Below are positions 8,007 to 16,047 of a DNA stretch of 64,000 nucleotides, piece by piece. Source of the DNA: Betaproteobacteria bacterium. Its GTDB lineage: Bacteria > Pseudomonadota > Gammaproteobacteria > Burkholderiales > JAEUOS01. Location: the NCBI GenBank assembly GCA_028292405.1, contig JAQGMJ010000083.1:68464-132463 (forward strand). Direction: 5' to 3'. The position numbers and the translations under genes are program-made. Numbering within the stretch: position 1 is the stretch's first letter; each line of letters opens with the position of its first letter. The notes beneath the pieces are model-generated. The model saw only the letters and a program-made list of their open reading frames with translations. It did no database searches and was not told the DNA's origin.

Positions 8007-9485
8007 CTACAACACCTCGGCAGCGTGATCCGCCAGGCGCGAACGTTCGCCGCGCTGCAGGGTCACGTGGCCGCTGTGGTTCCAGCCCTTGAAGCGGTCC
8101 ACCACGAAGGTCAAACCCGACGAGCCTTCGGTGAGGTAGGGCGTGTCGATCTGCGCGATGTTGCCCAGGCAGACCACCTTGGTGCCGGGGCCGGCGCGGG
8201 TGATCAGTGTCTTCATCTGTTTGGGCGTCAGGTTCTGCGCCTCGTCGATGATCAGGAACTTGTTGATGAAGGTGCGCCCGCGCATGAAGTTGAGCGACTT
8301 CACCTTGATGCGGGAGCGGATCAAATCGCGCGTTGCTGCGCGGCCCCAGTCGCCAGCTTCATCATCCGTTTTGTTCAGCACGTCGAGGTTGTCTTCCAGC
8401 GCACCCATCCACGGCGTCATTTTCTCTTCCTCGGTGCCGGGGAGGAAGCCGATGTCTTCGCCCACCGGCACGGTGACCCGGGTCATGATGATCTCGGTGT
8501 AGATCTTTTCTTCCAGCGTCTGCATCAGCCCGGCGGCCAGCGTCAGCAAGGTCTTGCCGGTGCCGGCCTGGCCCAGCAGGGTGATGAAGTCGATTGCCGG
8601 GTCCATCAGCAGGTTCAGCGCGAAGTTCTGCTCGCGATTGCGCGCGGTGATGCCCCACACCGAGTTCTTGTGGTGGCTGAAGTCGCGCAGCACTTCCAGC
8701 ACCGCGGTCTTGCCGCTGACTTCGGTGACGCGCGCCTGGAAGGCGGCGGCGGCCGGCCGGTCTTCTTCGAGATACAAAAACTCGTTGATCAGCCAGTCGC
8801 GGCACAGTGGGCCGCGCACCCGGTAAAAGCTCTTGTCGTTCTGCTTCCAGCTTTCCATGCCCTTGCCGTGGGTGTCCCAGAAATCGGCGGGCAGGGCGGA
8901 AACACCAGTGTAGAGAAGGTCGGTATCCTCCAGCACCTTGTCGTTGAAATAGTCCTCGGCGGAGAGGCCGAGGGCATGCGCCTTGATGCGCATGTTGATG
9001 TCTTTCGACACCAGCACCACCTGGCGCTGCGGGTATTTTTCCTGCAGCCAGAAGACGACCGCGAGAATCTGGTTGTCCGCCTTGCCCACCGGCAGGGAGG
9101 CTGGCAGGGAAGACGTGATCGCCTCGGTCTGCAGGAACAGGCGCCCGGTGGCGTCCTTGCCCTGCTGCTCAGCCATCGAGATGCCTTCGTTCATCGCGCC
9201 TTCGTGGCGGCTTACCAGCTCGTCGAGAAATCGGCTGGCCTGGCGGGCGTTGCGCGCCACTTCGGTCATGCCCTTCTTGTTGTTGTCCAGTTCCTCGAGC
9301 GTCACCATCGGTAGGAAGACGTCGTGTTCCTCGAAGCGGAACAGGCTGGTGGGATCGTGCATCAGCACGTTGGTATCGAGCACAAACAGCTTGTTCGGCT
9401 GCGCTCGCAGCCGGGTGACGGTGGCAGACTTTTTCGGAGAGGACTTCTTCGGGGGCGTCAGTTTCGTCACAGTGGCGTTCAACAT
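8007..9485 (-). CDS. PhoH-family protein with N-terminal PIN domain
   Basis: This 492-residue protein joins a PIN-type ribonuclease domain (about residues 32-175, with KLFVLDTNVLMHD and later VSKDINMRIKA carrying the acidic residues) to a PhoH ATPase domain (about 255-490). The ATPase part has a Walker A GQAGTGKT near residue 283 and a Walker B FLIIDEAQN near 412. This PhoH2/YlaK-like architecture is known for RNA helicase and ribonuclease activity in other bacteria. The N-terminus is Lys-rich (KKSSPKKSATVTRLR). The start ATG 9485 has CCAGGAG upstream. It is transcribed alone, after bcp on the same strand but separated by a terminator. Confidence 0.92.
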   Translation of the reverse strand: MLNATVTKLTPPKKSSPKKSATVTRLRAQPNKLFVLDTNVLMHDPTSLFRFEEHDVFLPMVTLEELDNNKKGMTEVARNARQASRFLDELVSRHEGAMNEGISMAEQQGKDATGRLFLQTEAITSSLPASLPVGKADNQILAVVFWLQEKYPQRQVVLVSKDINMRIKAHALGLSAEDYFNDKVLEDTDLLYTGVSALPADFWDTHGKGMESWKQNDKSFYRVRGPLCRDWLINEFLYLEEDRPAAAAFQARVTEVSGKTAVLEVLRDFSHHKNSVWGITARNREQNFALNLLMDPAIDFITLLGQAGTGKTLLTLAAGLMQTLEEKIYTEIIMTRVTVPVGEDIGFLPGTEEEKMTPWMGALEDNLDVLNKTDDEAGDWGRAATRDLIRSRIKVKSLNFMRGRTFINKFLIIDEAQNLTPKQMKTLITRAGPGTKVVCLGNIAQIDTPYLTEGSSGLTFVVDRFKGWNHSGHVTLQRGERSRLADHAAEVL

Positions 9486-9540
9486 GGACTCCTGGGGCTA
9501 GAAAATCATGGTGGAAACGAGGAACCAAAAACTAAAGGCC

Positions 9541-9579
9541 GAAAGCAAAAAGGCCGTTTGTCCAAGGGACAAACGGCCT
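9541..9579 (-). terminator. Rho-independent terminator downstream of bcp
   Basis: AGGCCGTTTGTCC (9551-9563) and GGACAAACGGCCT (9567-9579) form a perfect 13-bp stem with a three-base loop. On the minus strand it is followed by TTTTGCTTTC, so it ends transcripts from the bcp side, 90 bases after the bcp stop codon. Confidence 0.85.
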
Positions 9580-9669
9580 ATGCACGGTTCGGTAACGAGC
9601 CGGGACTGTTGTGGAGTTGGACGCAGCGCCATCAGCAAGGGCGCGCCTTCCGGGGCGGCAGGTTCAGCC

Positions 9670-10140
9670 TCATAGGGCCTGCGCCGCCTCCAGCACTTCC
9701 TGCGCGTGGCCGGGCACCTTCAGCCCGCGCCACTCGCGTGCGACCCGGCCTGCGCCGTCGATCAAAAAGGTGCTGCGCTCGATGCCGCGCACCTGCTTGC
9801 CGTACATGTTCTTCATTTTCATCACGCCGAACATCAGGCACACCGCTTCATCCGGATCGGAGAGCAGCTCGAACGGGAAATTCATTTTCGCCTTGAAGTT
9901 CTCGTGCGACTTCAGGCTGTCGCGCGAGACCCCGATCACCTGCGTGCCGGCCGCGCCGAAGGCGGCGTTGAGATCGCGGAAATTCTCGCCTTCCGTGGTG
10001 CAGCCGGGGGTGCTGTCCTTGGGGTAGAAATACAGCACCAGCTTGCTGCCGTGATGATCCGAAAGCTTGAACGTCTTGCCGCTGGTCAGCGGCGCGCTGA
10101 AGTCGGGAACTGCCAGACCGACGGTGGAGGGCGAACTCAT
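9670..10140 (-). CDS. bcp: Thiol peroxidase of the Bcp/PrxQ type
   Basis: Bcp reduces hydrogen peroxide and organic hydroperoxides using thioredoxin. The 156-residue protein starts at ATG 10140 with PDFSAPLTSGKTFKLSDHHG, and has the active site YPKDSTPGCTTE with peroxidatic Cys47. Many Bcp proteins have a resolving Cys five residues later; here position 52 is Glu, so it belongs to the group lacking that residue. The other Cys, in DEAVCLMFG, is at a different place. FLIDGAGRVAREWRGLKVPGHAQEVL is the usual C-terminal part. The frame stays open for 37 codons upstream, but that extension (starting with TTG) is not family-like. It follows arnD on the same strand and has its own promoter candidate. 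Confidence 0.93.
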   Translation of the reverse strand: MSSPSTVGLAVPDFSAPLTSGKTFKLSDHHGSKLVLYFYPKDSTPGCTTEGENFRDLNAAFGAAGTQVIGVSRDSLKSHENFKAKMNFPFELLSDPDEAVCLMFGVMKMKNMYGKQVRGIERSTFLIDGAGRVAREWRGLKVPGHAQEVLEAAQAL

Positions 10141-10191
10141 GCGGTGATCAGATACTTTCAGGTTGGGCTGCCCGTCAACGACTCGCCTGAA

Positions 10192-10215
10192 GATTAACCC
10201 GGAAACGATTAACCC
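10192..10215. repeat. Direct repeat GATTAACCC upstream of bcp
   Basis: GATTAACCC occurs at 10192-10200 and 10207-10215, a 15-base spacing. It lies between the proposed bcp promoter and start codon. The complement GGGTTAATC resembles the unit of the tandem array at 47945-47997; whether they are related is unknown. Confidence 0.4.
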
Positions 10216-10271
10216 AAAAACGCCAAGCCCGCCGGGCAAACACACGTTCAAACAACGGATGCCTGATGAAC

Positions 10272-10300
10272 ATCATCACACTACGCGTTGCGCGTGTCAA
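10272..10300 (-). promoter_or_regulatory. Candidate promoter for bcp
   Basis: On the minus strand, a perfect TTGACA (10300-10295) is followed after 17 bases by GATGAT (10277-10272), four of six matches to TATAAT. It would give a leader of about 125 bases before the bcp start. Confidence 0.45.
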
Positions 10301-10331
10301 TCCGATGACGCCTGTATTTTGTGGGTCCGGC

Positions 10332-11288
10332 TCAAGCCGCCTGCTGCACCAAGGGCAGGAATTCCGGCCCCTGGGTGGCCAGCACGCCGGAGCGCCCCGG
10401 CACTTCGGCCCAGACGATGTTGTGGTGCGGCAGGGCCGCGCGGTCGAGGACGGCGGCAATGTCGCGGGTGGCCAGCAACTCGTCGCCGCGGGCGCGCCAG
10501 CCCTGCAGCAGGCGCTCGAACACCGGCAGCAGCTTCATCCCTTCCAACTCGGCGTGCAGGGTGTAGACGTGGCCGTGCGCGCTGGCGGCGCTTTGCGAGA
10601 GTTTGAGCACGTGCTCATGCACGTTGTCCGGCGCCAGGCCGTCCAGGCCGATCAGTTCGTCCAGGGTCGGCAGGGTGGAGGGAATCTGCGGGCAGGCCAG
10701 CACCTCGCCGCATACCACGGGAATGAAGGGCTGGCTGCCGCGCGTGTCCGAGCAATAGTCGAACTCCAGGCGCTGGGTCAGGCGCAGGGCGTGGCGGTTC
10801 ATCTGCCAGCCGGCGGCGCCGTGGGTGCGCGCGGGCACCCCGAAAATCTCTTCGTAACGCGTGCAGGCGGCGCGCATCTCGCGCTCGGTCCATTCGTTGG
10901 AGGCATTGTCCGGCTTGGCAGGGTCGGCCCCGGTGCCAATGCTGTCCTGCCACTTGACATGGTCCCAGGTGTGGATGCCGGTTTCGAAACCGGCTTTTGT
11001 AACGTCGCGCATGATCGGCGCGCATTTACGTCCGATATCCGGCCCCGGCAGCAGCGTGCCGTAGAGCAGAGTCTTTACCCCGTAGTGCTCGACCACCGAG
11101 GTGCGCGACACCTTGCTGAAAAACCCCGGGCGAAACACCCGCTTGATCGCCCGCCCGGTATGGTCCGGGCCGAGGCTGAACAGGAAGGTGGCGCCGGCCT
11201 GGTACTTTTGCAGCAGCGCCACCAGCGCCGGCACGCCTTCAAGCGTGCCGCGATAGGTATCGACGTCGATCTTCAGGGCGATTTTCAC
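10332..11288 (-). CDS. arnD: 4-deoxy-4-formamido-L-arabinose-phosphoundecaprenol deformylase
   Basis: ArnD is a membrane-associated polysaccharide deacetylase-type enzyme that removes the formyl group from undecaprenyl-phosphate-formamidoarabinose, making the donor for lipid A modification. The 318-residue protein opens with ALKIDVDTYRGTLEGVP (metal Asp and catalytic Asp) and has HTWDHVKWQD for the metal His residues, then the ARTHGAAGWQMN stretch characteristic of ArnD. It is the last arn gene in transcription order, 139 bases after the dehydrogenase gene; the gap holds a repeat element with hairpins that could reduce read-through. Confidence 0.93.
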   Translation of the reverse strand: MKIALKIDVDTYRGTLEGVPALVALLQKYQAGATFLFSLGPDHTGRAIKRVFRPGFFSKVSRTSVVEHYGVKTLLYGTLLPGPDIGRKCAPIMRDVTKAGFETGIHTWDHVKWQDSIGTGADPAKPDNASNEWTEREMRAACTRYEEIFGVPARTHGAAGWQMNRHALRLTQRLEFDYCSDTRGSQPFIPVVCGEVLACPQIPSTLPTLDELIGLDGLAPDNVHEHVLKLSQSAASAHGHVYTLHAELEGMKLLPVFERLLQGWRARGDELLATRDIAAVLDRAALPHHNIVWAEVPGRSGVLATQGPEFLPLVQQAA

Positions 11289-11326
11289 GTTGAGTGAGAC
11301 AAAGCCTTCAGTTGCGCCTTAGAGGT

Positions 11327-11426
11327 GGTTTGCTTTTTCGTTGCAGTTGAACCATGAAATTGTCCGGCTTTGCCGGCGATTTCATGCAGAGCAGCCCAGG
11401 CAAAAGCAGGGTTGTACTTTTGCCTG
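11327..11426 (-). repeat. Intergenic hairpin element, copy A
   Basis: This stretch begins two bases after the stop codon of the minus-strand dehydrogenase gene. It has a palindrome with arms CAGGCAAAAG (11397-11406) and CTTTTGCCTG (11417-11426), then a second dyad ATGAAAT/ATTTCAT (11354-11360 and 11379-11385) enclosing CCGG/CCGG, then a tail at 11327-11350. The segment 11327-11406 aligns by eye along its whole length with 26334-26417 (copy B), sharing for instance GCCGGCGATTT and GCAGTT. Confidence 0.55.
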
Positions 11427-11427
11427 C

Positions 11428-12471
11428 TCAATTCATCAACTGGCGGGCTTGCTCGACATCGCCGCGATAGGCTTCGAAGATGTTTTTCAGCGCTGCTTCC
11501 ATCGCCACCTGCGGCGCCCAGTCCAGGTCCTTCATGGTGTTGGTGATTTTCGGCACGCGGTTCTGCACGTCCTGGTAACCTTTGCCGTAATACTCGACAG
11601 AAGTCGTCTCCACCAATTGCACCTTGCCGGCATTGACGGCGTATTCCGGAATCGATTTCGCCAGCGCCAGCATCATGGTGGCCATTTCGCGCACCGAATA
11701 ATTGTTCTTCGGGTTGCCGATGTTGTAGATCTGGCTGTCGGCCACGTCGTTCTTGTTGGCGATGATTTTCATCAGCGCCGCAATGCCGTCATCGACGTAG
11801 GTGAAGGCCCGCTTTTGCGCGCCGCCGTCCACCAGCTTGATGTTTTCGCCGCGCACGATGTGCCCGAGGAATTGCGTAATGACGCGCGAAGAACCTTCCT
11901 TCGGCGTGTAGATCGAATCCAGCCCCGGCCCGATCCAGTTAAACGGGCGGAACAGCGTGTACTTCAACCCTTCCTGCATGCCGTAGGCGTGGATCACCCG
12001 GTCCATCAACTGCTTGGCGCAGGAGTAGATCCAGCGCGGCTTGTTGATCGGGCCCAGCACCATGTTCGAAAGCTCCGGGTCGAACTCGGCGTCGGTGCTC
12101 ATGCCGTAGACCTCGGAAGTCGAAGGGAAGATCACCCGCTTGTTGTAGCGCACGCAGGCGCGGATGATCGGCAGGTTGGCCTCAAAGTCCAGCTCGAAAA
12201 CGCGCAGCGGCTCCTTCACGTAAGTCGCCGGTGTGGCGATGGCCACCAGCGGCAGCACCGTGTCGCACTTCTTCACGTGGTACTCGATCCACTCGCGGTT
12301 GATCGTGATGTCGCCTTCGAAAAAGTGAAAGCGCGGCTCGGGCAGCAGGTCGCTGATGCGTTCGGAGGCCATGTCCATGCCGTACACCTCCCAATCGGTC
12401 TCGGCGATGATGCGCTTGGAGAGGTGGTGGCCGATAAAGCCGTTGACGCCCAGGATGAGGATTTTTTTCAT
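11428..12471 (-). CDS. UDP-glucuronic acid oxidative decarboxylase (ArnA C-terminal type), stand-alone
   Basis: This 347-residue SDR-type enzyme corresponds to the C-terminal half of E. coli ArnA, which oxidises UDP-glucuronate with NAD+ and decarboxylates it to UDP-4-keto-pentose. The Rossmann motif is GVNGFIGHH, the catalytic Tyr-xxx-Lys is in IYSCAKQLMDRV, and RPFNWIGPGLD and SRVITQFL are typical of this subgroup. The start ATG 12471 is preceded by a purine-rich GGCGGCGAATCTCC-type region with only a weak ribosome site. In enterobacteria this domain is fused to a formyltransferase; here that partner is the preceding separate gene. It belongs to the minus-strand arn operon. Confidence 0.93.
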   Translation of the reverse strand: MKKILILGVNGFIGHHLSKRIIAETDWEVYGMDMASERISDLLPEPRFHFFEGDITINREWIEYHVKKCDTVLPLVAIATPATYVKEPLRVFELDFEANLPIIRACVRYNKRVIFPSTSEVYGMSTDAEFDPELSNMVLGPINKPRWIYSCAKQLMDRVIHAYGMQEGLKYTLFRPFNWIGPGLDSIYTPKEGSSRVITQFLGHIVRGENIKLVDGGAQKRAFTYVDDGIAALMKIIANKNDVADSQIYNIGNPKNNYSVREMATMMLALAKSIPEYAVNAGKVQLVETTSVEYYGKGYQDVQNRVPKITNTMKDLDWAPQVAMEAALKNIFEAYRGDVEQARQLMN

Positions 12472-12537
12472 GGAGATTCGCCGCCGACCGTTGACGCAGG
12501 CGGGCAATGAAGTTGCCGTTTAAGCAGAACCGCGATT

Positions 12538-13491
12538 TTACGCGAGTTGGACCACCGGGCCGCCGAAGGCGGCGGCAAAGCCGGCGGCCGAGGCAGGCTG
12601 CCCGGCGGCGTCCAGTTCCGTAATCCGCAACCAGGAACCATCGGCGCAGATCAGCGCCACCGTGCTTTCGTGACCCTCGTCCACCAGCCCGAGGCGGGTG
12701 CCCAGGCCATGCAACGCCGGCGCCGGCCCCTCGCCCAGCAGGGTGCGCCAGAGGATGATGCGCCGCTCACCCACATCGGCAAACGCGCCGGGGTAGGGCC
12801 GGGTGAGGGCGCGGACGAAATTGTGGATGCGCAACGCCGGCCAGTTCCAGTCGATGCGCCCGTCCTCGGGCTTGCGTCCGCCGAAATAGGCGCCCTGGCT
12901 CAAATCCTGGCCCAGGTGCGGCGCGCGCCCGACAATCAGCGCCGGCAGCACTTTATGCAACGCCATTTCCGCCGCCACCGTCACCTTGTCGAACACTTCC
13001 TGCGCCGTGTCGTTGATGAGAATAGGTACCGCCTGCTGCGAGACGATGGCGCCGTTGTCCGGCTTCTCATTCATGGCGTGCAGGGTGGCGCCGGTCTCGC
13101 CCTCACCCTGGATGATCGCCCAGTTCACCGGCACGCGCCCACGGTATTTCGGCAGCAGCGAGCCGTGCATGTTGTAGGCGCCGCGCTTCGGGGTATCGAG
13201 CAGCGGTTTTTTCAGCATGTTGCGGTAGTAGAAGGAGAACAGGAAATCCGGCGCGACAGCCTTCACCTGTGCCAGCACTTCATCCGTATTCGGGTCATCC
13301 GGTGTGATCACCGGAATGCCATGGCGTGCCGCCAGGGCAGCCACGCTGCCGAACCAGATATTCTCGTTCGGGTTGTCCTTGTGCGTCACCACCAGGCCGA
13401 CGCGCACGCGGTAGTGCAGCAGCGCGGCCAGGCAGCGCACGCCGACGTTGTGATACGCGAACACCACCGCGCTGGGCGCGGCCGGGGTCAA
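12538..13491 (-). CDS. UDP-4-amino-4-deoxy-L-arabinose formyltransferase (ArnA N-terminal type), stand-alone
   Basis: This 317-residue protein matches the N-terminal formyltransferase half of ArnA, which transfers a formyl group from 10-formyl-tetrahydrofolate to UDP-aminoarabinose. AVVFAYHNVGVRCLAALL opens the fold, and the catalytic NMHGSLLPKYRGR carries the Asn and His residues; FGGRKPEDGRIDW and RPYPGAF belong to the C-terminal subdomain. The start is inferred: TTG 13491 overlaps the arnC stop as TTGA, giving translational coupling; GTG 13467, right before VFAYHN, is an alternative. The next gene is the matching dehydrogenase half, 66 bases on. Confidence 0.92.
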   Translation of the reverse strand: MTPAAPSAVVFAYHNVGVRCLAALLHYRVRVGLVVTHKDNPNENIWFGSVAALAARHGIPVITPDDPNTDEVLAQVKAVAPDFLFSFYYRNMLKKPLLDTPKRGAYNMHGSLLPKYRGRVPVNWAIIQGEGETGATLHAMNEKPDNGAIVSQQAVPILINDTAQEVFDKVTVAAEMALHKVLPALIVGRAPHLGQDLSQGAYFGGRKPEDGRIDWNWPALRIHNFVRALTRPYPGAFADVGERRIILWRTLLGEGPAPALHGLGTRLGLVDEGHESTVALICADGSWLRITELDAAGQPASAAGFAAAFGGPVVQLA

Positions 13492-14483
13492 CGCTCTTCC
13501 CCGTGCGCAGCGCCGCCCTGCAGCACCGCCTGCACCAGGTAGCGCGGCCGCGCCCGTACCTGCTGATAGATGCGCCCGACGTATTCCCCCAGCAGGCCGA
13601 TGCCGAACAGCGTCATGCCGATCAAGAAAAACGCGATGCCGAACAGGGTGAACACGCCCTCGGCCTCCGAGCCGATGAACAAGCGGCGCAAGGCCAAAAA
13701 CGCGGTGAACAAAAACGACAGCGCGGCGATGCAAATGCCGGCAAACGAAAACCATTGCAGCGGCACGATCGAAAACCCGGTCATCAAATCGAAGTTCAGG
13801 CGGATCAGCGAATACAGGGAGTATTTCGATTCACCCGCCGCCCGCTCCTCGTGCGCCACCTCGATTTCCACCGGCCGCCGCGCGAAGGTATAACCCAGCG
13901 CCGGCACGAAGGTATACACCTCGTGGCAACTGTTGATGGCGTCGACGATGTTGCGCCCGTAGGCGCGCAGCATGCAGCCCTGGTCGGTCATCTTGATGCG
14001 CGTGATCTTCTCGCGCAGCGCGTTCATCGCCTTCGAGGCATAGCGGCGAAACGCGCTATCCTGGCGCTGCATGCGGATGGTGCCGACGTAGTCGTAACCC
14101 TCGCGCGCCTTGGCCACCAGCTTGCCGATTTCTTCCGGCGGGTTCTGCAAATCCGCGTCCAGCGTGATCATGATCTCGCCGCGCGCATGCTCGAAGCCGG
14201 CGAGGATCGCCATGTGCTGCCCGAAGTTGCCGTTGAACAAAATCACCCGGGTCACGTCCGGCCGCGCCTGGAACTGCTCGCGCAAGATCGCCGCCGAGCG
14301 GTCGCGCGAACCGTCGTTGATGAAAATGATTTCGTAGGTCTCGCCCAGCGCGTCGAGTGCCGGGTAGAGGCGGGCGAACAACTGTGCCAGCCCGGCCTCT
14401 TCGTTGTAGACCGGGATCACTATGGAAACCGCGGGGGAAACCGAAGTGGAAACCGCGGGATTGGCTTCGTGCATCGTACTCAT
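13488..14483 (-). CDS. arnC: Undecaprenyl-phosphate 4-deoxy-4-formamido-L-arabinose transferase
   Basis: ArnC is a GT2 glycosyltransferase of the inner membrane that moves formamidoarabinose from UDP to undecaprenyl phosphate. The 331-residue protein has the GT-A start VSIVIPVYNEEAGLAQLF, FINDGSRDRS, the DxD-type motif ITLDADLQNPPEE, and MTDQGCMLRAY. Two membrane helices lie at about 235-260 and 270-295, before a basic tail. The N-terminus has a short internal repeat (PAVSTSVSPAVS), reflected in the DNA at 14424-14462 as repeated GGAAACCG units. Start ATG 14483 overlaps the arnB stop by four bases; ATG 14474 is also possible. Confidence 0.94.
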   Translation of the reverse strand: MSTMHEANPAVSTSVSPAVSIVIPVYNEEAGLAQLFARLYPALDALGETYEIIFINDGSRDRSAAILREQFQARPDVTRVILFNGNFGQHMAILAGFEHARGEIMITLDADLQNPPEEIGKLVAKAREGYDYVGTIRMQRQDSAFRRYASKAMNALREKITRIKMTDQGCMLRAYGRNIVDAINSCHEVYTFVPALGYTFARRPVEIEVAHEERAAGESKYSLYSLIRLNFDLMTGFSIVPLQWFSFAGICIAALSFLFTAFLALRRLFIGSEAEGVFTLFGIAFFLIGMTLFGIGLLGEYVGRIYQQVRARPRYLVQAVLQGGAAHGEER

Positions 14484-15616
14484 TTACCTAGCCTCGCCGC
14501 GCGCTGCGCGCGTATGCATTCCGAAAGCGCCTCGCAGACGCGCTCGACATCCTGGTTCACCATCGCCGGAAACAAGGGGAGGGTGAGAATGCCCGCGCCG
14601 ACGCGCTCGGCCTGCGGATACATGCCCTCGTGCCAGCCCAGCGCGCGATACAGCTTGAACAGGTGGATCACCGGATAATGCACGCCGCTGCCGATGCCTT
14701 TTTCCTTGAGCAGCCCCATCAGCTCGGCGCGCACGATATCGCGCGGCAGCACGATCTGGAACATATGCCAGTTGCAGTTCTCGAAATCCATCACCGGCAG
14801 GTCGCAGCCCAGCTCCATGTCGAAGCTGTCGAAATAATGCTCGACCAGGGCGCGGCGCCGCGCGGTGAATTCGTCCAGGTGCTTGAGCTGCCCGAGGCCG
14901 ACGCGCGCCGCCACGTCCGTCAGGTTGAACTTGCCGCCCAGCACGTCGACTTCCATGCCGTCGAAGCCGATGCGCTCCACGCCCTGCAGGCGATAACGCT
15001 CGCAGAGTTTTACGTCGATGTCCGCCGGCAGCACGAGCGCGCCGCCCTCGATCGAAGTGATGTTCTTGTTGGCGTGAAAGCTGAAGGAAACAAAGTCGCC
15101 AAAGCTGCCGATCGCCCGCCCACGCCAGGAAGCGCCGAAGGATTGCGCCGCATCCTCGATCACCCGCAGATTGTGCTTTTGCGCAATCGCGTACAAACGG
15201 TCGCGGTCCACCGGCAGGCCGGCGAGATCGACAGGAATGATCGCGCGCGTGGCTGGCGTGATCGCCGCCTCGATGCGGTTGAGGTCGATATTGCGTGTCG
15301 CCGGGTCGATATCGACGAACACCGGTTTGGCGCCCACTTCCAGCACTACGTTGGCCGTCGCCACCCAGGAAAGCGGCGTGGTGATCACCTCATGCCCCGC
15401 GCCGACGCCGGCCAGGCGCAGCGCGATTTCCATCGTCGCCGTGCCGCTGTTGAAAGAGCGCACCGTGCGCCCGCCGAACAGTTTCGACAGTTCCGCCTCG
15501 AAAGCCTGGTTTTGCGGCCCGGTGGTGATCCAGCCGCTGCGCAGCACCGCGGCCACGCCGGCAATGGTCTCCTCGTCGATCGAGGGACGGGTAAAAGGCA
15601 AAAAGGGCTGGGTCAC
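14480..15616 (-). CDS. arnB: UDP-4-amino-4-deoxy-L-arabinose-oxoglutarate aminotransferase
   Basis: ArnB is a PLP enzyme of the DegT/DnrJ family that aminates UDP-4-keto-arabinose with glutamate. The 378-residue protein has FTRPSIDEETI and GWITTGPQ at the N-terminus, FNSGTATMEIALRL, the PLP-binding VIEDAAQSFGA, and the Schiff-base Lys in SFHANKNITSIEGG. GVHYPVIHL is near the C-terminus as usual. It overlaps the upstream flippase-subunit gene by four bases and arnC downstream by four bases, so the three are translationally coupled. Confidence 0.95.
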   Translation of the reverse strand: MTQPFLPFTRPSIDEETIAGVAAVLRSGWITTGPQNQAFEAELSKLFGGRTVRSFNSGTATMEIALRLAGVGAGHEVITTPLSWVATANVVLEVGAKPVFVDIDPATRNIDLNRIEAAITPATRAIIPVDLAGLPVDRDRLYAIAQKHNLRVIEDAAQSFGASWRGRAIGSFGDFVSFSFHANKNITSIEGGALVLPADIDVKLCERYRLQGVERIGFDGMEVDVLGGKFNLTDVAARVGLGQLKHLDEFTARRRALVEHYFDSFDMELGCDLPVMDFENCNWHMFQIVLPRDIVRAELMGLLKEKGIGSGVHYPVIHLFKLYRALGWHEGMYPQAERVGAGILTLPLFPAMVNQDVERVCEALSECIRAQRAARLGK

Positions 15617-15984
15617 GAACGCGCCACCAGAAAAACGCCAACGATGATGAAGCCGATGCCGAAGACTTTTTGCATGGTGATCGACTCGCCGAACAGGTAA
15701 TACGCCAGCACCGCGTTGACCACGTAGCCCAGTGAGAGCATCGGGTAGGCCACGCTAACCGGCACCCGTGATAGCCCCGCGATCCACACCGCCACGCTCA
15801 CCACATAGCAGCACAGGCCGCCGAAAATATGCGGCTCGGTGAACAGGCGGATGCCGATCGGCAGCACGTTGGCGAAGGAATATTCGAAATGTCCCACCGC
15901 GTTGGTGCCGGCCTTGAGCAACAGCTGCGCCACCGCGTTGAGCAGCACGCCGGTGAGCAGAAAGCCGAAGGTAACCAGGGTCAT
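15613..15984 (-). CDS. SMR/EamA-type small membrane protein, ArnE/ArnF-like flippase subunit
   Basis: This 123-residue protein has four predicted membrane helices (about 3-23, 47-68, 72-92 and 100-120), the size of a small multidrug resistance fold. Short motifs such as LLLKAG and SVAYPMLSLGYV resemble ArnE, ArnF and other EamA/SMR sugar-lipid transporters. In enterobacteria, ArnE and ArnF form a heterodimer that flips undecaprenyl-phosphate-aminoarabinose. Here only one such gene is present, so a homodimer or an unlinked partner would be needed. Position between arnT and arnB, with an ATGA overlap with arnB, supports that role. Confidence 0.82.
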   Translation of the reverse strand: MTLVTFGFLLTGVLLNAVAQLLLKAGTNAVGHFEYSFANVLPIGIRLFTEPHIFGGLCCYVVSVAVWIAGLSRVPVSVAYPMLSLGYVVNAVLAYYLFGESITMQKVFGIGFIIVGVFLVARS

Positions 15985-16047
15985 GTGCGGATATTTATTC
16001 TTTGAGGCAAAGAGGATTGCAGGAAATTCTGGCAGACGGCAGGCAAG

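Noticed and set aside
10141-10251. N-terminal extension of Bcp starting from TTG 10251, with a hydrophobic segment
   Set aside because: The frame is open, but Bcp proteins are cytoplasmic and begin at the position of ATG 10140; the extension has no ribosome site and shows no family similarity.
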